Shown in pieces: positions 18,501 through 28,159 of a stretch of 64,000 nucleotides of DNA. This stretch comes from a virus: positions 1 to 64,000 of the IMG/VR virus record IMGVR_UViG_3300042516_001464. The stretch is one strand, 5' to 3'. Position 1 is the first letter of the stretch, and each line of letters begins with the position of its first letter. The notes under the pieces were generated by a model. The model was not told the origin of the DNA. It ran no database searches and saw nothing but the letters and a program-made list of their open reading frames with translations. The translations under genes and the position numbers were made by a program.

Positions 18501-21500
18501 TATCTGAAGCTCCAACTCAGCCAGAGGGCATCGCAGTAGGCAACCGCATCAAGTTAGGCAAGAGTCCACAGACATACACCATTGAAGAAGTAATTCCGCA
18601 GACAGCAACAGAGAGAGATTTGGGCGAGCAGTATTACTCTGTGAAGAACGAACGCACTGGAGAGGTGCAAGTAGTAGAGGCAATGGACATGAAGAAAGTT
18701 GGTGGGAAGAGAGCGCGGAAGATGGCAATTTCAGATGGAACGATTTCATACAATCAACTCCCAAGCAACATCCAGAAAGAAGCCGATTTTGTTCCTAACA
18801 AAGAATCAACATTGTGGAAGTTGGAGCAAGTATCCGTTGAAGACTTGATGGAGAATAGCCCCGCTGGAATGACTGGAGATATTTCTGAAATTGAAGGCTA
18901 TGATATAGATTCATTAATTAAAAGCATTAGGAAAGATGGAGTCAAGCAACCCATCGTGATGGTTCGCAATGCAGATGGATCAATTGATATTGAAGGTAAT
19001 CATCGAGTATATGCTGCGTATGAAGCTGGGCTTGATACAATCCCGGCTTATGTCCTACAAAAACAAGGCATTCTTAAACAGGCAGTCGAAGAGAAGATTT
19101 CTAAAACAGCATTGATTGATAAAGATGGAAGCATCATTAGCGCACCAGACAAAAATCACGCAATGCTAATGGAGGAGAGCCAGTTTAATTTGGATGCTGG
19201 CGAGTATCCTCCAATGGAGAACTATGGGTTTGTTACAAACTTTGGAAGATTCGTTGGTCAGAAGGAAGCGCAGGAGATCGCTCGTAATTCGCAGCAAGTT
19301 ATAGGAGGGCAGCAAATCAGCGGAGAGCTTGTTACTGCAATCAACGAAGAAGAGAGTGCGAATATTTTGAGGCTCAATGTCCAAGGTGCTTCTGGAAACA
19401 AATTCAATGAAGCAGGGTTCAAGAGATTCCCCGGCATTGCTGTTACGAGAACTAATTCTGAAACACTAACATCGCATCCGCTATACAATGCTGCCAAACG
19501 ATTCAACAATGTAGAGGCTGCTAAAATCATTGTTGATGAATTTGTAGACGATCAAATGGTGTTTGATGTGTTTACCAACATTGATCCAAACAAGCCAGCG
19601 TATATTGTGCCTGTTCTTAAAGGTGAAGCTGATTCAATGAATATGCTTCCAGTCGCATTGGCTGAAAAACTTTCCAATGCAAGCGGAGTCCCCGTGTGGG
19701 GTAACTTGATTCAAGCAACTTCAGAGCAAAGCACAGGCGCTGGGGTGAATGAAAAGACAGAGATATCAAGGCAATTCATGGGTGAAGCTCCTCCAGCCGG
19801 ATCGCAGATAATTATCGTTGATGACTATCTTGCTACTGGCAGAACAATTGCATCGCTTGAAAACATGACTGGAACAGCATCTTCTGTTGCGACAATAGCT
19901 TCTGGAAGATACGGAAATCAATATGGCTTAACTACTCAACGAGCAGAAAAACTCCTTGAGAAGGCAGGCATTACAAGAGAGAGATTTTATGAAATATATG
20001 GACTACAACCAGAACAAGCAATCACAGGAATCGAGGCCCAGGCTTACATCCTCAATGGGGCCGCTGGCGAAGGTGGACTCACAAGTAGATTCCCTGTCGA
20101 AAAAATTTCACCAAGCAATGAAGGAATTAAAAACATTGCGAATGTCCCAGAATCAGTAGTTCTATTTGCTGGTGGTGGGCTTACAGAGCTTGGACTTGTT
20201 GGGATTGTAAGAAATGGATATGTTGTTGAGGCCAATCAACGGATAGCTGAATTCTACGAGGAAGCTCATGGCGTTCCTGTAATTCAAGACTATGTCCAGA
20301 ATGTAAAGTTTTATGGTATTAATGGAGGTCATCTACACGCATCCCCCGTTTGCAAAAACTTCTCTACTGCTAAAAACAAACAACAAGTTACAGAGCAAGA
20401 TAAGATTATTGACAGAGAAGCTGCTGGCGCTGTAGCTCAAGCAATTAGGGACATACAACCAAATACTGTTTCTATTGAAAATGTAACTGGATACAAAGAT
20501 ACAGAATCATACAATTCCATTATCTCTGCGCTTGAGGAGAATGGTTATATTTATGATGCGAATTTTTACAACGCAAATGATTTTGGAGCGCCAACATCTC
20601 GCAAGCGTTTGATTGTTAGAGCAGTTAAAAAGGGTGGAGTTCTTCCAGAAATACGCAAGAAAAAGAAAAGAATGTCTTGGTATGATGCCGTTAAGGACAT
20701 CGTAAATGATTTGCCGGATCACGATATCAATGCCGCGAGGTATCCAGCCAGAATGATGTCCTACTTGGCTGCAAAGGGAATTGATATTTATAATGTTGAT
20801 CAACCGCTTTTGATTAGCGGAACTGATGGCAAAACATTCCGCAATGCAGATCAGCCAGCAATGACATTCTTGGCTACTCCAAGGGCGCTTAATATTATTG
20901 CTCTTCCTGGTGGCATCATTAAGAAGGTCACAGCACGGGCAATGGCAAGAATGACTGGCGTTCCAGATTCATTCCCGCTACCAGCAGATGAGGCTCTTGC
21001 AAAAACTATTATTGGAAACGGAATTCCTCCTGCGCTTACAAGATCGGTAATTGGCGACTTGATTCAGAAGAATGAAAAGCCAGAAGTTGCCGTTCCAAAA
21101 GTAGCAGCTGAAAAGAATCAATATACATTTGATGCAGCTGAAAAAGAAGTTACAAATTTCTTCGGTGAAATGCCGGAAGGAATTGTTATTGTAAACAATA
21201 CAACCGATCCAGACTTGCAATTTAAAGCCGGATACGATGTGAAGACAGGTGAAATTATTATTAACCTTGCATACATCGATAAGAAGGAAAATATCGGAGA
21301 CATTATCTCTCACGAACTTGGGCATTATATCTTTGGTGATCCGCAATTCCGGGCAGACTTCCAAGAGTTTTGGGACATGATGACTCCAGAAGAACAGGCT
21401 GAAGCTGATAGGATTATCAACCAATTTTACAACAACGAGACTAACGAAACCAAAATTGAAGAGAAACAGATTCGCGCATTCATGCAGTTGATCTCTGACT

Positions 21501-24500
21501 CTAAAGCTCAACCACAATGGAAGCAATTGCTAGATAGCATCAAGCGTTGGATGAACAAATACTTTGGAACTAAATTCCAAACAACAGATAGGACTGCATT
21601 GGCTATCCTTTCTACTGCAATGAATCGCTTTGCAAGCGGGGAGCGAATCATCCGTGAGATTGATTCTGGCGTGCTGAAGATGGCAGCAGAGCCAAAGCGT
21701 GAGAAGGTAGCAGGCAAAGAGCGTGGAGAGATCATCACCACTCCAGAAGGGATTATTAAGCAAACGCAAGAGGTGCTACGAAACAAGTTCTTTGATGGAA
21801 CGGAAGTTTCAGATAATGCAACTCAACAAGCGTGGAACTATATAGAGCAGTTGTTGGATATTAAATCCGGCGCGGCCAATGCGCTTGCAGGACAGATTAA
21901 CGATGTAGTTGATCAAGAGACGAATTCTGACTCCAGAATGGGGGCAAGTTTGTTTTCTGTATCTTTGGCTAACTATGCCGCGAAGCTCGCTGCTCAAGGT
22001 GACATGACAATGCTTCCATACATTATCCGCAGGATCAATCGTATGCCAGTTGATAACCTTGCTGGGGGCAGAAGCGAAGCTGGTGAAGCGTTGAGAGCTG
22101 CAAGGGAATATCAAATCGATGGATTCAATACGCTCAAGACAGAAGACAAGGCGAAGGTTGAAAGAACAGCAGCTACATTGTTTGGAACTGATAAGCCAAG
22201 CAAAGATCAAGTAAAGGTTGTTGAAGATGCTATTAAGGCTTCCGAGGATGAAACAATTGGTAATCCAGAGGATGTTGCCGCTGAAATTGAGAAGGTTGAG
22301 AATAGAACTGGCAGAAGGGTTGTTGACAAGGTCGAAGGTAAGATCAAGGAATCAACAGAACCAAAAAAAGAAGAGCTTCTTATTTCATTTGAGAATTTAG
22401 ATGCAGACAAAAAGATCAAAGGCATCACGCTTAAATACAGCCCACAGAAAGTAAATGTAGTCAAAAACATTCAGAACCTCATCATCGGCAAGATGGTTGA
22501 TTATCGAAAAGCACTTGTTAATCAAGGCGCAGGTGGACTTGAATCTACATTCTGGCAGACGATGAGCAGTCTGGAAAACAAGCCCGGACCATTGGGTGAG
22601 ATTGACCAGGCTCAAAACAACGAGCTTGCAAGAATTGTTAAGAACACGCTTATCAAACTTGGGCTTCAAGGTGAGCCTAAGAATACAAAAATGACGGACA
22701 TTGAGAAGGTTGCGTCCATCTTGAACGAGAATAAGTTGAGTGATGAGAAGAGACTTGAAGCTGATCAACGGATTGTTCAAGAGATTGAGCGTAGAAGGCA
22801 GAGTGAACTTGCATCCGGCTCAAGCCCAGAAGCTGTAAATGCAAAATACGATGTCATTCTCGATGCTTGGAATGAAGCGATGAGCAGGCAGTTGAATATG
22901 CCGATTAGCGATAATATGCTTCAGCGTTTGCTGAAATCGGAAATAAAACAACGCAATACTCAGATTAGCGAACTCATCAATGAGAATGACGGAAGAGTTG
23001 TTGAGGAAGTTAAGAACGACATTGTTGATTCTATTATTCGCAGAATCTATGGTGTTTCTAAAGAGTCCGAAACAGGAATTGAGATGGATGAGGATTACAG
23101 CAATCTTCAGTCATATCTCAAGCAGACGATCAACAATATGTATGCAACAGCTATCCAGAAGAAGAATGCTGCATACGCAAAGCGTCAAGCTGAGAGAAGC
23201 CTCAAAAATAATGTTGATGCACAAGCGCAATCAATCATCAATCAACTCTCAACGGAGTTAAGTGATACCCCATCATTCTCGCCGCAAATAGAAAACAAGG
23301 TTAAGGTTATTGTTCAACAAGACTTGAGGCAAAATCCAAACATGGGACGTAAGCAACCATGGACAAGCCAGCTTACAGCAAAGCTCATTGACGCTGGTGT
23401 GGACGAGACACAGGCTCAAACAATCTCTGAACTAACCTGGAGACAGCATGAGATTAAGAAGATGGATCGTGATCTTAAGGAACTCAAGACAGCAGCTGAA
23501 AAAGGATCGCTTGCCGTTATCATTGATCGAATCAAAACAACGCCATTAGAGAAGCAGCAAGAGCCTAACTGGATGCAAGGCGTGATTCGTGAATACTTGG
23601 TTGAAGCCGGACTATCTGATAAAGCTGCTGAAACTGCCGCGAAACTATACGAAAGCGTAATCTCTGAAAAGTTCGCAGAAGCGAAACAAAAAGCATTTGA
23701 AACAACACTTAATAAATCCGCTCCGTGGCAAAACTATCTTTCAAGAAATAGCCGACTTGGCAAGGACGCATTGAAGAGAATTCAAGACGCGATTAGAACT
23801 GGAGTTCTTGATCCAACGCAAAATGTCGAAAGCATTATTGCAAGAGAGAATGGGTGGTCTGGTTTTACTAAAGAACAATTCCAACGCATTGTTCAATTGG
23901 ACAATGTTATATCCAGTCCAGATACAGACCAAGTTACAAAAGCGGAGGCAATGGACGAGCTTAACAAGATCATCGTTAAGGCGAAGATTCCAGTAAGATT
24001 CAAGGATGCCATCGGCGCATATTATGTTGGTCAGGCGCTTATGGGTATTCCAACGCTAACCGTTAACATTGCGTCACCTATTGGGTTCTCTGTCAGAAAT
24101 CTTATCACAGATATCGGACGCTATGCGTTTACTGAACCATCGAGAATTCCAATGGCATTTGAAACATTCTTGGATAGTATGAAGTCTTGGTATAACCAAA
24201 GCTCATACGCATTCAGAAACCAAATCTACATGAATGATGTGGTTGAGTATTTGAATGGTCAGAATGTTCTTCGTGAATTGTTTGACAAAGGAAAAGCTCA
24301 ATGGGCTAAAGGTGAGTATGCGAACGGCATGGCAAATATGCTTGTTGGCATGACGCAAATTACTGGTCGAGTTCTGTCGGCTTTGGATCAAGGCGCTATC
24401 TCTATGTTGGAGAATCAAAACATTACGAGATATGCGATGGAGGCAATGAAGCAAAGAAACATTCCGCAATCAAAGCGGAAGGAGATTGCCAACATGATCT

Positions 24501-26011
24501 TTGATACACGCAGAAGGACATATGCAGAAAATGTTGCTGCTGGCATGGAGAAAGATCGCGCTGGTGTGCTGGCTGATTTGGCAGTCAGAAGCGAGATTAT
24601 CAATGCGCTTTCTCCAGAAGGAATTGATTTCAAGGATGTATTGGATTCTGCTATTAACGACTCATTGCAATCTGTTGGTAGAAACAAGACAATTAATGTT
24701 GATGGAATTGTTAAGGAGAATGAAAGGCTATCTGATGCGGGTGTGCTGTCTTATCTTCCAATTGAATTCCTCCAAAAGATAGCATCCGGCGCGGCAAGTA
24801 GTGGGCCATTGATGCAGGTATTCTCCAAGATGGTTTATGGATTTGCTCTTGTCCCAGCCAGAGTATTCCATACAACAGCCTGGTATTCTCCATATGGATT
24901 CATTCGACTTGGTATTGATGCTTATAAAAAGAATAAGGGCGAAGATTCGCCATATGCGATGAGTTTGCAAACAGACCTGCAATACAAGCAAAGGCTTACA
25001 GACGCTATCGCCGGATCAATTGTCATGCTTGGACTCGCCGCTCTTGCAAGTGGATCAGCTGATGATGACGAAGAGAAGAAGTTTAAGATTGTTATTACAG
25101 GTAATGGTCCAAGTTATTCAGCAGACAGGCAGTTCTTTGATGCGTGGCATAAAAAGTATAAGCCATACAGCATTAATATTGTTATGGGCGATACCGTTAT
25201 TCCAATCAACATTGGACGAGGCGGCGAGGCATTGTTCTTCCCAATTATGCTTGCTGGCGCATTGGACGATTGGGGAATTAAAAAGAAACTTAATCTTACC
25301 AAAAAAGAACCAGAAGACTTGAACCTCGCTGTGGAAGTGTTGGGGTCATCATTCTTTGCCTTGGCTCAAAGAGGGCCATATGCTGCGTTTACCAAACCAT
25401 TGTTTGATGCATCTAAAGAAGGCAAGATTACAGAAGAACTTGTTAGCCAAGCCGGGTTCTTTGGTAAAACATTTGTTCCGATATTAGGTTCATCTCTTTC
25501 AAGGAATATTTCTGACTTTATTAACGATCCAATTGATAGGTCTTCATTGGAGGGAGCTATCTACGCTAATACACCTATTGTTGGTCCGTGGATGGGCGCT
25601 AAAGCTCTTAATGCATTGGGGCAACCAATTAGGGCGGACGATTGGGGAGATAGGCTATTTAAGCTCGGAGTGCCAGTTGTATTCTCATTCCCTAAAAATA
25701 CTCCAGAGAATGAACTCAATGAGCTTATCCTTCAGAAAGGAAGTGGACCATCAATCCCAACAAGAGCCAATGCGCAGAAACGATTTGGTGATGTTCTGAC
25801 AGATAAAGAGTTTGAAACATATGTGCGTGAATATGGACGAGTTGTGTCTGACAAGATGTTCAAGAACAGGAAACAACTTGAAAAGATGTCTGTCAAAGAT
25901 TACGATGATGAACTTCAAAGATATGTCACGGGATACTCAATCGATGGAATTAAAATTACTGGGGCATCAGATATGGCAGTTCGTGCTGTAAGAAGGATGC
26001 GAGGCGAATGA
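15518..26011 (+). CDS. Giant polyvalent protein: ParB-like, PRTase, C5 methylase and Zn-peptidase domains
   Basis: 3497 residues. The N-terminus repeats F-R-L-L-x-x-E-P twice, then has an Ala/Gly-rich hydrophobic part (about 165-320) and a long Ala/Pro/Glu linker. Domains seen: ParB/sulfiredoxin-like (1100-1185, with E-G-N-H-R); phosphoribosyltransferase (1300-1490, PRPP loop I-I-I-V-D-D-Y-L-A-T-G-R-T); cytosine-C5 methylase (1540-1850, F-A-G-G-G, S-P-V-C-K-N-F-S with Cys1612, E-N-V, R-K-R-L); zinc peptidase (HELGH at 1932-1936). A long helical part follows, then a C-terminal domain with hydrophobic patches (about 2820-3190). This matches the known class of phage polyvalent proteins injected with DNA. 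The methylase motif has Val and Lys where PCQ is usual. Confidence 0.85.
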   Translation: MPFRLLDEEPKKLETEITPQQTPRIGSFRLLEDEPAFAQSSQPAYKYDASRFRPKGLTSTKSTQEAPEEQSIFRQVADIPLGIARGGVTGIKMMTDILGADNPVSKSLAGVEGYMADLMSAQAKEDQQEISRIMKDAEDKGFGEQVKAGIKAFSIAPVDIMSQALGTMAPVLATGLAGSAAKLGALGIRAVQTGVGAGMGAGMIKGEIYNEVKNELINSGTPEELAEKAAVEAQSYGGKNLDQILLGAGLGAASTLGAEQILTRLITKQGVAPSAGIISRTLKGGFTEAIPEGVQAAQEQLAKNVALQREGFDVDPSRGVVAAATMEAIAGAPLGGLAGAVEQPAKVKTLEEEKFEQTNEIARNAAENGAPLTASALQDKAAANLNQDELARKLEEELSISAVKPSVAAPIAIPTKDEYVARYSAIAQAAPEELTRAEQSFTNELTTADTEEKRINAQNALDAIKEVKAAAAAQPPTTYATQEIIQQQGVREEPQDRTQVGATTETGVSDSILDATRSKEERQVARDIVSELQAVANNTATGEQIARLSMEGLVDVRRGQAIINEDGEGILAQAQAPLPKLTPEARAAEVETAPATPTPSELIIGEKPQVSPIVGEQVAEATPAEPTVKESLTVQPAQAAPVAAPVEQVVTPPVEVAPTIAEAAPVEPIALAPETAAVDRYTELSRNPKIGTAKERKALEPTVATTTFKTSRGSTYYILPDGKIRRDKYSGTTSYSDQIAFVSPENAEKIKEIRNEYEEGKNTSVEITPEVIRFRFNEKIAEVPIASQSPQEGLSPFELSGGRYPHLGDPVVSPAPVTEQAAPAEAPAPEGAPAPQVEQEIEVGDEASVNLAGRNETVTIARIEDINGVPTAYFDYFGYKSRPLAEMQLVKKSKQNIAKAERKAKEAKASQIEITPPKPEDFFSNEEIASLVSGKAPDGWKSDTSTRDDFFLTDTNGKRWSFKPQYENGEITSILMRAEGQVTGVTITKAPTPAVSEAPTQPEGIAVGNRIKLGKSPQTYTIEEVIPQTATERDLGEQYYSVKNERTGEVQVVEAMDMKKVGGKRARKMAISDGTISYNQLPSNIQKEADFVPNKESTLWKLEQVSVEDLMENSPAGMTGDISEIEGYDIDSLIKSIRKDGVKQPIVMVRNADGSIDIEGNHRVYAAYEAGLDTIPAYVLQKQGILKQAVEEKISKTALIDKDGSIISAPDKNHAMLMEESQFNLDAGEYPPMENYGFVTNFGRFVGQKEAQEIARNSQQVIGGQQISGELVTAINEEESANILRLNVQGASGNKFNEAGFKRFPGIAVTRTNSETLTSHPLYNAAKRFNNVEAAKIIVDEFVDDQMVFDVFTNIDPNKPAYIVPVLKGEADSMNMLPVALAEKLSNASGVPVWGNLIQATSEQSTGAGVNEKTEISRQFMGEAPPAGSQIIIVDDYLATGRTIASLENMTGTASSVATIASGRYGNQYGLTTQRAEKLLEKAGITRERFYEIYGLQPEQAITGIEAQAYILNGAAGEGGLTSRFPVEKISPSNEGIKNIANVPESVVLFAGGGLTELGLVGIVRNGYVVEANQRIAEFYEEAHGVPVIQDYVQNVKFYGINGGHLHASPVCKNFSTAKNKQQVTEQDKIIDREAAGAVAQAIRDIQPNTVSIENVTGYKDTESYNSIISALEENGYIYDANFYNANDFGAPTSRKRLIVRAVKKGGVLPEIRKKKKRMSWYDAVKDIVNDLPDHDINAARYPARMMSYLAAKGIDIYNVDQPLLISGTDGKTFRNADQPAMTFLATPRALNIIALPGGIIKKVTARAMARMTGVPDSFPLPADEALAKTIIGNGIPPALTRSVIGDLIQKNEKPEVAVPKVAAEKNQYTFDAAEKEVTNFFGEMPEGIVIVNNTTDPDLQFKAGYDVKTGEIIINLAYIDKKENIGDIISHELGHYIFGDPQFRADFQEFWDMMTPEEQAEADRIINQFYNNETNETKIEEKQIRAFMQLISDSKAQPQWKQLLDSIKRWMNKYFGTKFQTTDRTALAILSTAMNRFASGERIIREIDSGVLKMAAEPKREKVAGKERGEIITTPEGIIKQTQEVLRNKFFDGTEVSDNATQQAWNYIEQLLDIKSGAANALAGQINDVVDQETNSDSRMGASLFSVSLANYAAKLAAQGDMTMLPYIIRRINRMPVDNLAGGRSEAGEALRAAREYQIDGFNTLKTEDKAKVERTAATLFGTDKPSKDQVKVVEDAIKASEDETIGNPEDVAAEIEKVENRTGRRVVDKVEGKIKESTEPKKEELLISFENLDADKKIKGITLKYSPQKVNVVKNIQNLIIGKMVDYRKALVNQGAGGLESTFWQTMSSLENKPGPLGEIDQAQNNELARIVKNTLIKLGLQGEPKNTKMTDIEKVASILNENKLSDEKRLEADQRIVQEIERRRQSELASGSSPEAVNAKYDVILDAWNEAMSRQLNMPISDNMLQRLLKSEIKQRNTQISELINENDGRVVEEVKNDIVDSIIRRIYGVSKESETGIEMDEDYSNLQSYLKQTINNMYATAIQKKNAAYAKRQAERSLKNNVDAQAQSIINQLSTELSDTPSFSPQIENKVKVIVQQDLRQNPNMGRKQPWTSQLTAKLIDAGVDETQAQTISELTWRQHEIKKMDRDLKELKTAAEKGSLAVIIDRIKTTPLEKQQEPNWMQGVIREYLVEAGLSDKAAETAAKLYESVISEKFAEAKQKAFETTLNKSAPWQNYLSRNSRLGKDALKRIQDAIRTGVLDPTQNVESIIARENGWSGFTKEQFQRIVQLDNVISSPDTDQVTKAEAMDELNKIIVKAKIPVRFKDAIGAYYVGQALMGIPTLTVNIASPIGFSVRNLITDIGRYAFTEPSRIPMAFETFLDSMKSWYNQSSYAFRNQIYMNDVVEYLNGQNVLRELFDKGKAQWAKGEYANGMANMLVGMTQITGRVLSALDQGAISMLENQNITRYAMEAMKQRNIPQSKRKEIANMIFDTRRRTYAENVAAGMEKDRAGVLADLAVRSEIINALSPEGIDFKDVLDSAINDSLQSVGRNKTINVDGIVKENERLSDAGVLSYLPIEFLQKIASGAASSGPLMQVFSKMVYGFALVPARVFHTTAWYSPYGFIRLGIDAYKKNKGEDSPYAMSLQTDLQYKQRLTDAIAGSIVMLGLAALASGSADDDEEKKFKIVITGNGPSYSADRQFFDAWHKKYKPYSINIVMGDTVIPINIGRGGEALFFPIMLAGALDDWGIKKKLNLTKKEPEDLNLAVEVLGSSFFALAQRGPYAAFTKPLFDASKEGKITEELVSQAGFFGKTFVPILGSSLSRNISDFINDPIDRSSLEGAIYANTPIVGPWMGAKALNALGQPIRADDWGDRLFKLGVPVVFSFPKNTPENELNELILQKGSGPSIPTRANAQKRFGDVLTDKEFETYVREYGRVVSDKMFKNRKQLEKMSVKDYDDELQRYVTGYSIDGIKITGASDMAVRAVRRMRGE

Positions 26012-26634
26012 TTGAATACGAGTATATTGACAAGTCAACCTCCCCTCCCGGCGGGTGGAAGATAAAAGTTCCACAAACTGGAGTTGAGTTTAAACATTAT
26101 GACTATCGATCAATATGTAAGTCATACAAGAATCATTGCGCTGCAAATGATATATTCTTAACTCCTACATGGGAGGAAGAGTTTATTTCAGAGATGTGTA
26201 AACAGAATACGCATTGGGGCAGAATGTGCGTGAATGTAGATATGAAGAAAATACCAAGACGAAGACTTTCACTAACATCTGTTCTTTCATTCTTGAACAT
26301 GATGAAAACATGGGCTGAATCAACTTTGTCTGGAAAGGCTGCATTTGTTAGCCGAGAAGAAGCTGAGAAACGGGCTACAATTTGCGCAACATGCCCAATG
26401 AATACTACGCTCCAATTCTCATGCGGAGCGTGTATGGGGGCGGTTATAACGCTATTAAGCTCTATCCTTGGAAATAGGAAGACAGAACGAGACAACGAAC
26501 TGGGTGCTTGCTTAGTATGTAGTTGCTCGTTGAAAGCTGCCGTCCATGTCCCGCTAAATGTGCAGAGGGATGGATTGAGTGAAGAAATTAAACAAGACTT
26601 TGAGAAAATAAAACATTGCTGGAAACATATATGA
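26008..26634 (+). CDS. Hypothetical protein with cysteine cluster
   Basis: 208 residues, coupled to the giant gene by ATGA. Begins with a short S-P-P-G-G-W-K segment that also occurs near the C-terminus of the next gene. The second half has C-A-T-C-P, C-G-A-C and C-L-V-C-S-C, a likely zinc site like that of 4075-4485. Both genes are next to a GT9 paralogue, so a role in the sugar pathway is possible but not shown. Confidence 0.6.
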   Translation: MIEYEYIDKSTSPPGGWKIKVPQTGVEFKHYDYRSICKSYKNHCAANDIFLTPTWEEEFISEMCKQNTHWGRMCVNVDMKKIPRRRLSLTSVLSFLNMMKTWAESTLSGKAAFVSREEAEKRATICATCPMNTTLQFSCGACMGAVITLLSSILGNRKTERDNELGACLVCSCSLKAAVHVPLNVQRDGLSEEIKQDFEKIKHCWKHI

Positions 26635-27584
26635 ACTTCTTACACGAAAGAGACTTTGGTGATATTATTTTAAGCTTGGCAGTTGTTAGGTCTGCAACAA
26701 AAAGCAAGTCAAACTACTACATTCAAAACAACCCTAATGCCGTTAAGTTACTATCGCCACTTATTGAGTTTCAGACATATATAGATAAGTGCTGTAGCTA
26801 TAAAAATCAAAACATTGACGAGTCATTTGTTGACTTTAGAAAAGGTGGTTTAGAGTGGGGAAAACCGCTTATAGTAAATCATGCAAGTTGGGTTAAACGA
26901 GAAGTGGACTTGTCTAAACCTTGGCTAACTGCTCCTGTGGATAAGAAATACAAGGGGGCAATTATTGTTAACAAGACACAAAGATATGCGAATCCGCTAT
27001 TCCCATGGGGTCAGCTTGTTAAGATACTTGGTAACAAGATGCTATTCGTTGGGCATGAGAATGAATATGATATTTTTTGCAAGAAATATGGCAAGGTAGA
27101 GCGGTTGATAATCAATGATTACCTTGAACTTGCAACTGCTATAAATAGCTCTGATTGTTTTATTGGGAATCAGAGTTCTGCAAATTGTGTGGCTGAAGGA
27201 TTAAAACACAAAACAATTCAAGAGGTTTGTTTATGGCAACCAGATTGTATCTATAAACGAGACAATGCTGCATTTTGTTACGATGGAACAATAGACACAA
27301 CAATATCTGGAATTGATATTGAGATAACAAGAGAGATACAGAAGCTTGATAGGCATGAATCCCCTCCTGGTGGATGGAAGTTAACGACAAATGTTAAAAC
27401 GCTTAGAAGTTATGCAATTGATGTTTTAATAAACGAGGCGAGAAACAATGGTGTTGTTGGGAAAAATAAAGAGATAGAGGAGATGATTATTTCGGAAACA
27501 TCTAATGATCGTAAGTATGATCCAATTGTCGAAAGATTCATGCATGATATAAAGCGTGTTGAGGAATTACTACAGAAAGCATGA
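26631..27584 (+). CDS. Glycosyltransferase family 9-like protein, second copy
   Basis: 317 residues, paralogue of 2715-3578. Shared segments include F-G-D-I-I-L-S-L near the N-terminus, D-L-S-K-P-W, F-V-G-H, F-C-K-K and F-I-G-N-Q-S-S. The ATG at 26631 is preferred since it overlaps the previous stop (ATGA). It adds a C-terminal helical tail with S-P-P-G-G-W-K, as in the upstream gene. It would transfer a sugar to an unknown acceptor. It leads a sugar-related set with the methyltransferase and the next transferase. Confidence 0.75.
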   Translation: MNFLHERDFGDIILSLAVVRSATKSKSNYYIQNNPNAVKLLSPLIEFQTYIDKCCSYKNQNIDESFVDFRKGGLEWGKPLIVNHASWVKREVDLSKPWLTAPVDKKYKGAIIVNKTQRYANPLFPWGQLVKILGNKMLFVGHENEYDIFCKKYGKVERLIINDYLELATAINSSDCFIGNQSSANCVAEGLKHKTIQEVCLWQPDCIYKRDNAAFCYDGTIDTTISGIDIEITREIQKLDRHESPPGGWKLTTNVKTLRSYAIDVLINEARNNGVVGKNKEIEEMIISETSNDRKYDPIVERFMHDIKRVEELLQKA

Positions 27585-28159
27585 ACGAGACAAGTAAAGC
27601 AATGCGGCGAAGAATGATTGAAGATGAGCTTGGAATCTTCAATTGGAGTAAAATTATCAAAGGCAAGGGGATTGATGTTGGATGTGGTCCGGACAAGGTG
27701 TGGGATGACAACTGCATAGCATTCGATCAAGAGCAGGGTGACGCAAATAAAATATCTGAATACTTTGGGGATGGGTTTGATTACTTGCACGCCTCGCAAT
27801 GCTTGGAACATATGCATGATCCATATGCGGCGATGGTTGAGTGGTTAAAAATAATCAAGAGTGGTGGACACGCAATTATATCAATACCAGACTGGACGCT
27901 TTACGAGGGATGGGTTTGGCCGTCTCGCTATAATCCAGACCACAAAAGCACATGGAGTTTTACATTTGAGCAAAGTCCATCAAAGCATCATGTGAATATC
28001 TATAAATTCCTAGATAAGTTATCTCCTTATTGTTACGCTAAGAGGGTAATGCTGATAGATAATAATTATAACTACAGCGCATCTACGAGTATTGATCAGA
28101 CATTTGAAGAATCAAATGGAGTTGAGGCATTTATTGAAATGGTTTTATGCAAGCTGTAA
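27581..28159 (+). CDS. SAM-dependent methyltransferase (class I)
   Basis: 192 residues with a Rossmann methyltransferase core: motif I G-I-D-V-G-C-G-P near residue 31, an acidic D at the second strand (A-F-D), and a later S-Q-C-L-E-H-M-H-D-P typical of the Methyltransf_11 group. It is coupled on both sides by overlaps (ATGA before, 13 bases after). Placed between glycosyltransferases, it may methylate a sugar or lipid carrier, though small-molecule or protein targets are possible. Confidence 0.75.
   Translation: MNETSKAMRRRMIEDELGIFNWSKIIKGKGIDVGCGPDKVWDDNCIAFDQEQGDANKISEYFGDGFDYLHASQCLEHMHDPYAAMVEWLKIIKSGGHAIISIPDWTLYEGWVWPSRYNPDHKSTWSFTFEQSPSKHHVNIYKFLDKLSPYCYAKRVMLIDNNYNYSASTSIDQTFEESNGVEAFIEMVLCKL

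Noticed and set aside
15518-26011. Tape-measure protein reading of the giant gene
   Set aside because: Clear enzyme domains and linkers instead of long coiled-coil repeats, and no tail-tube genes nearby.
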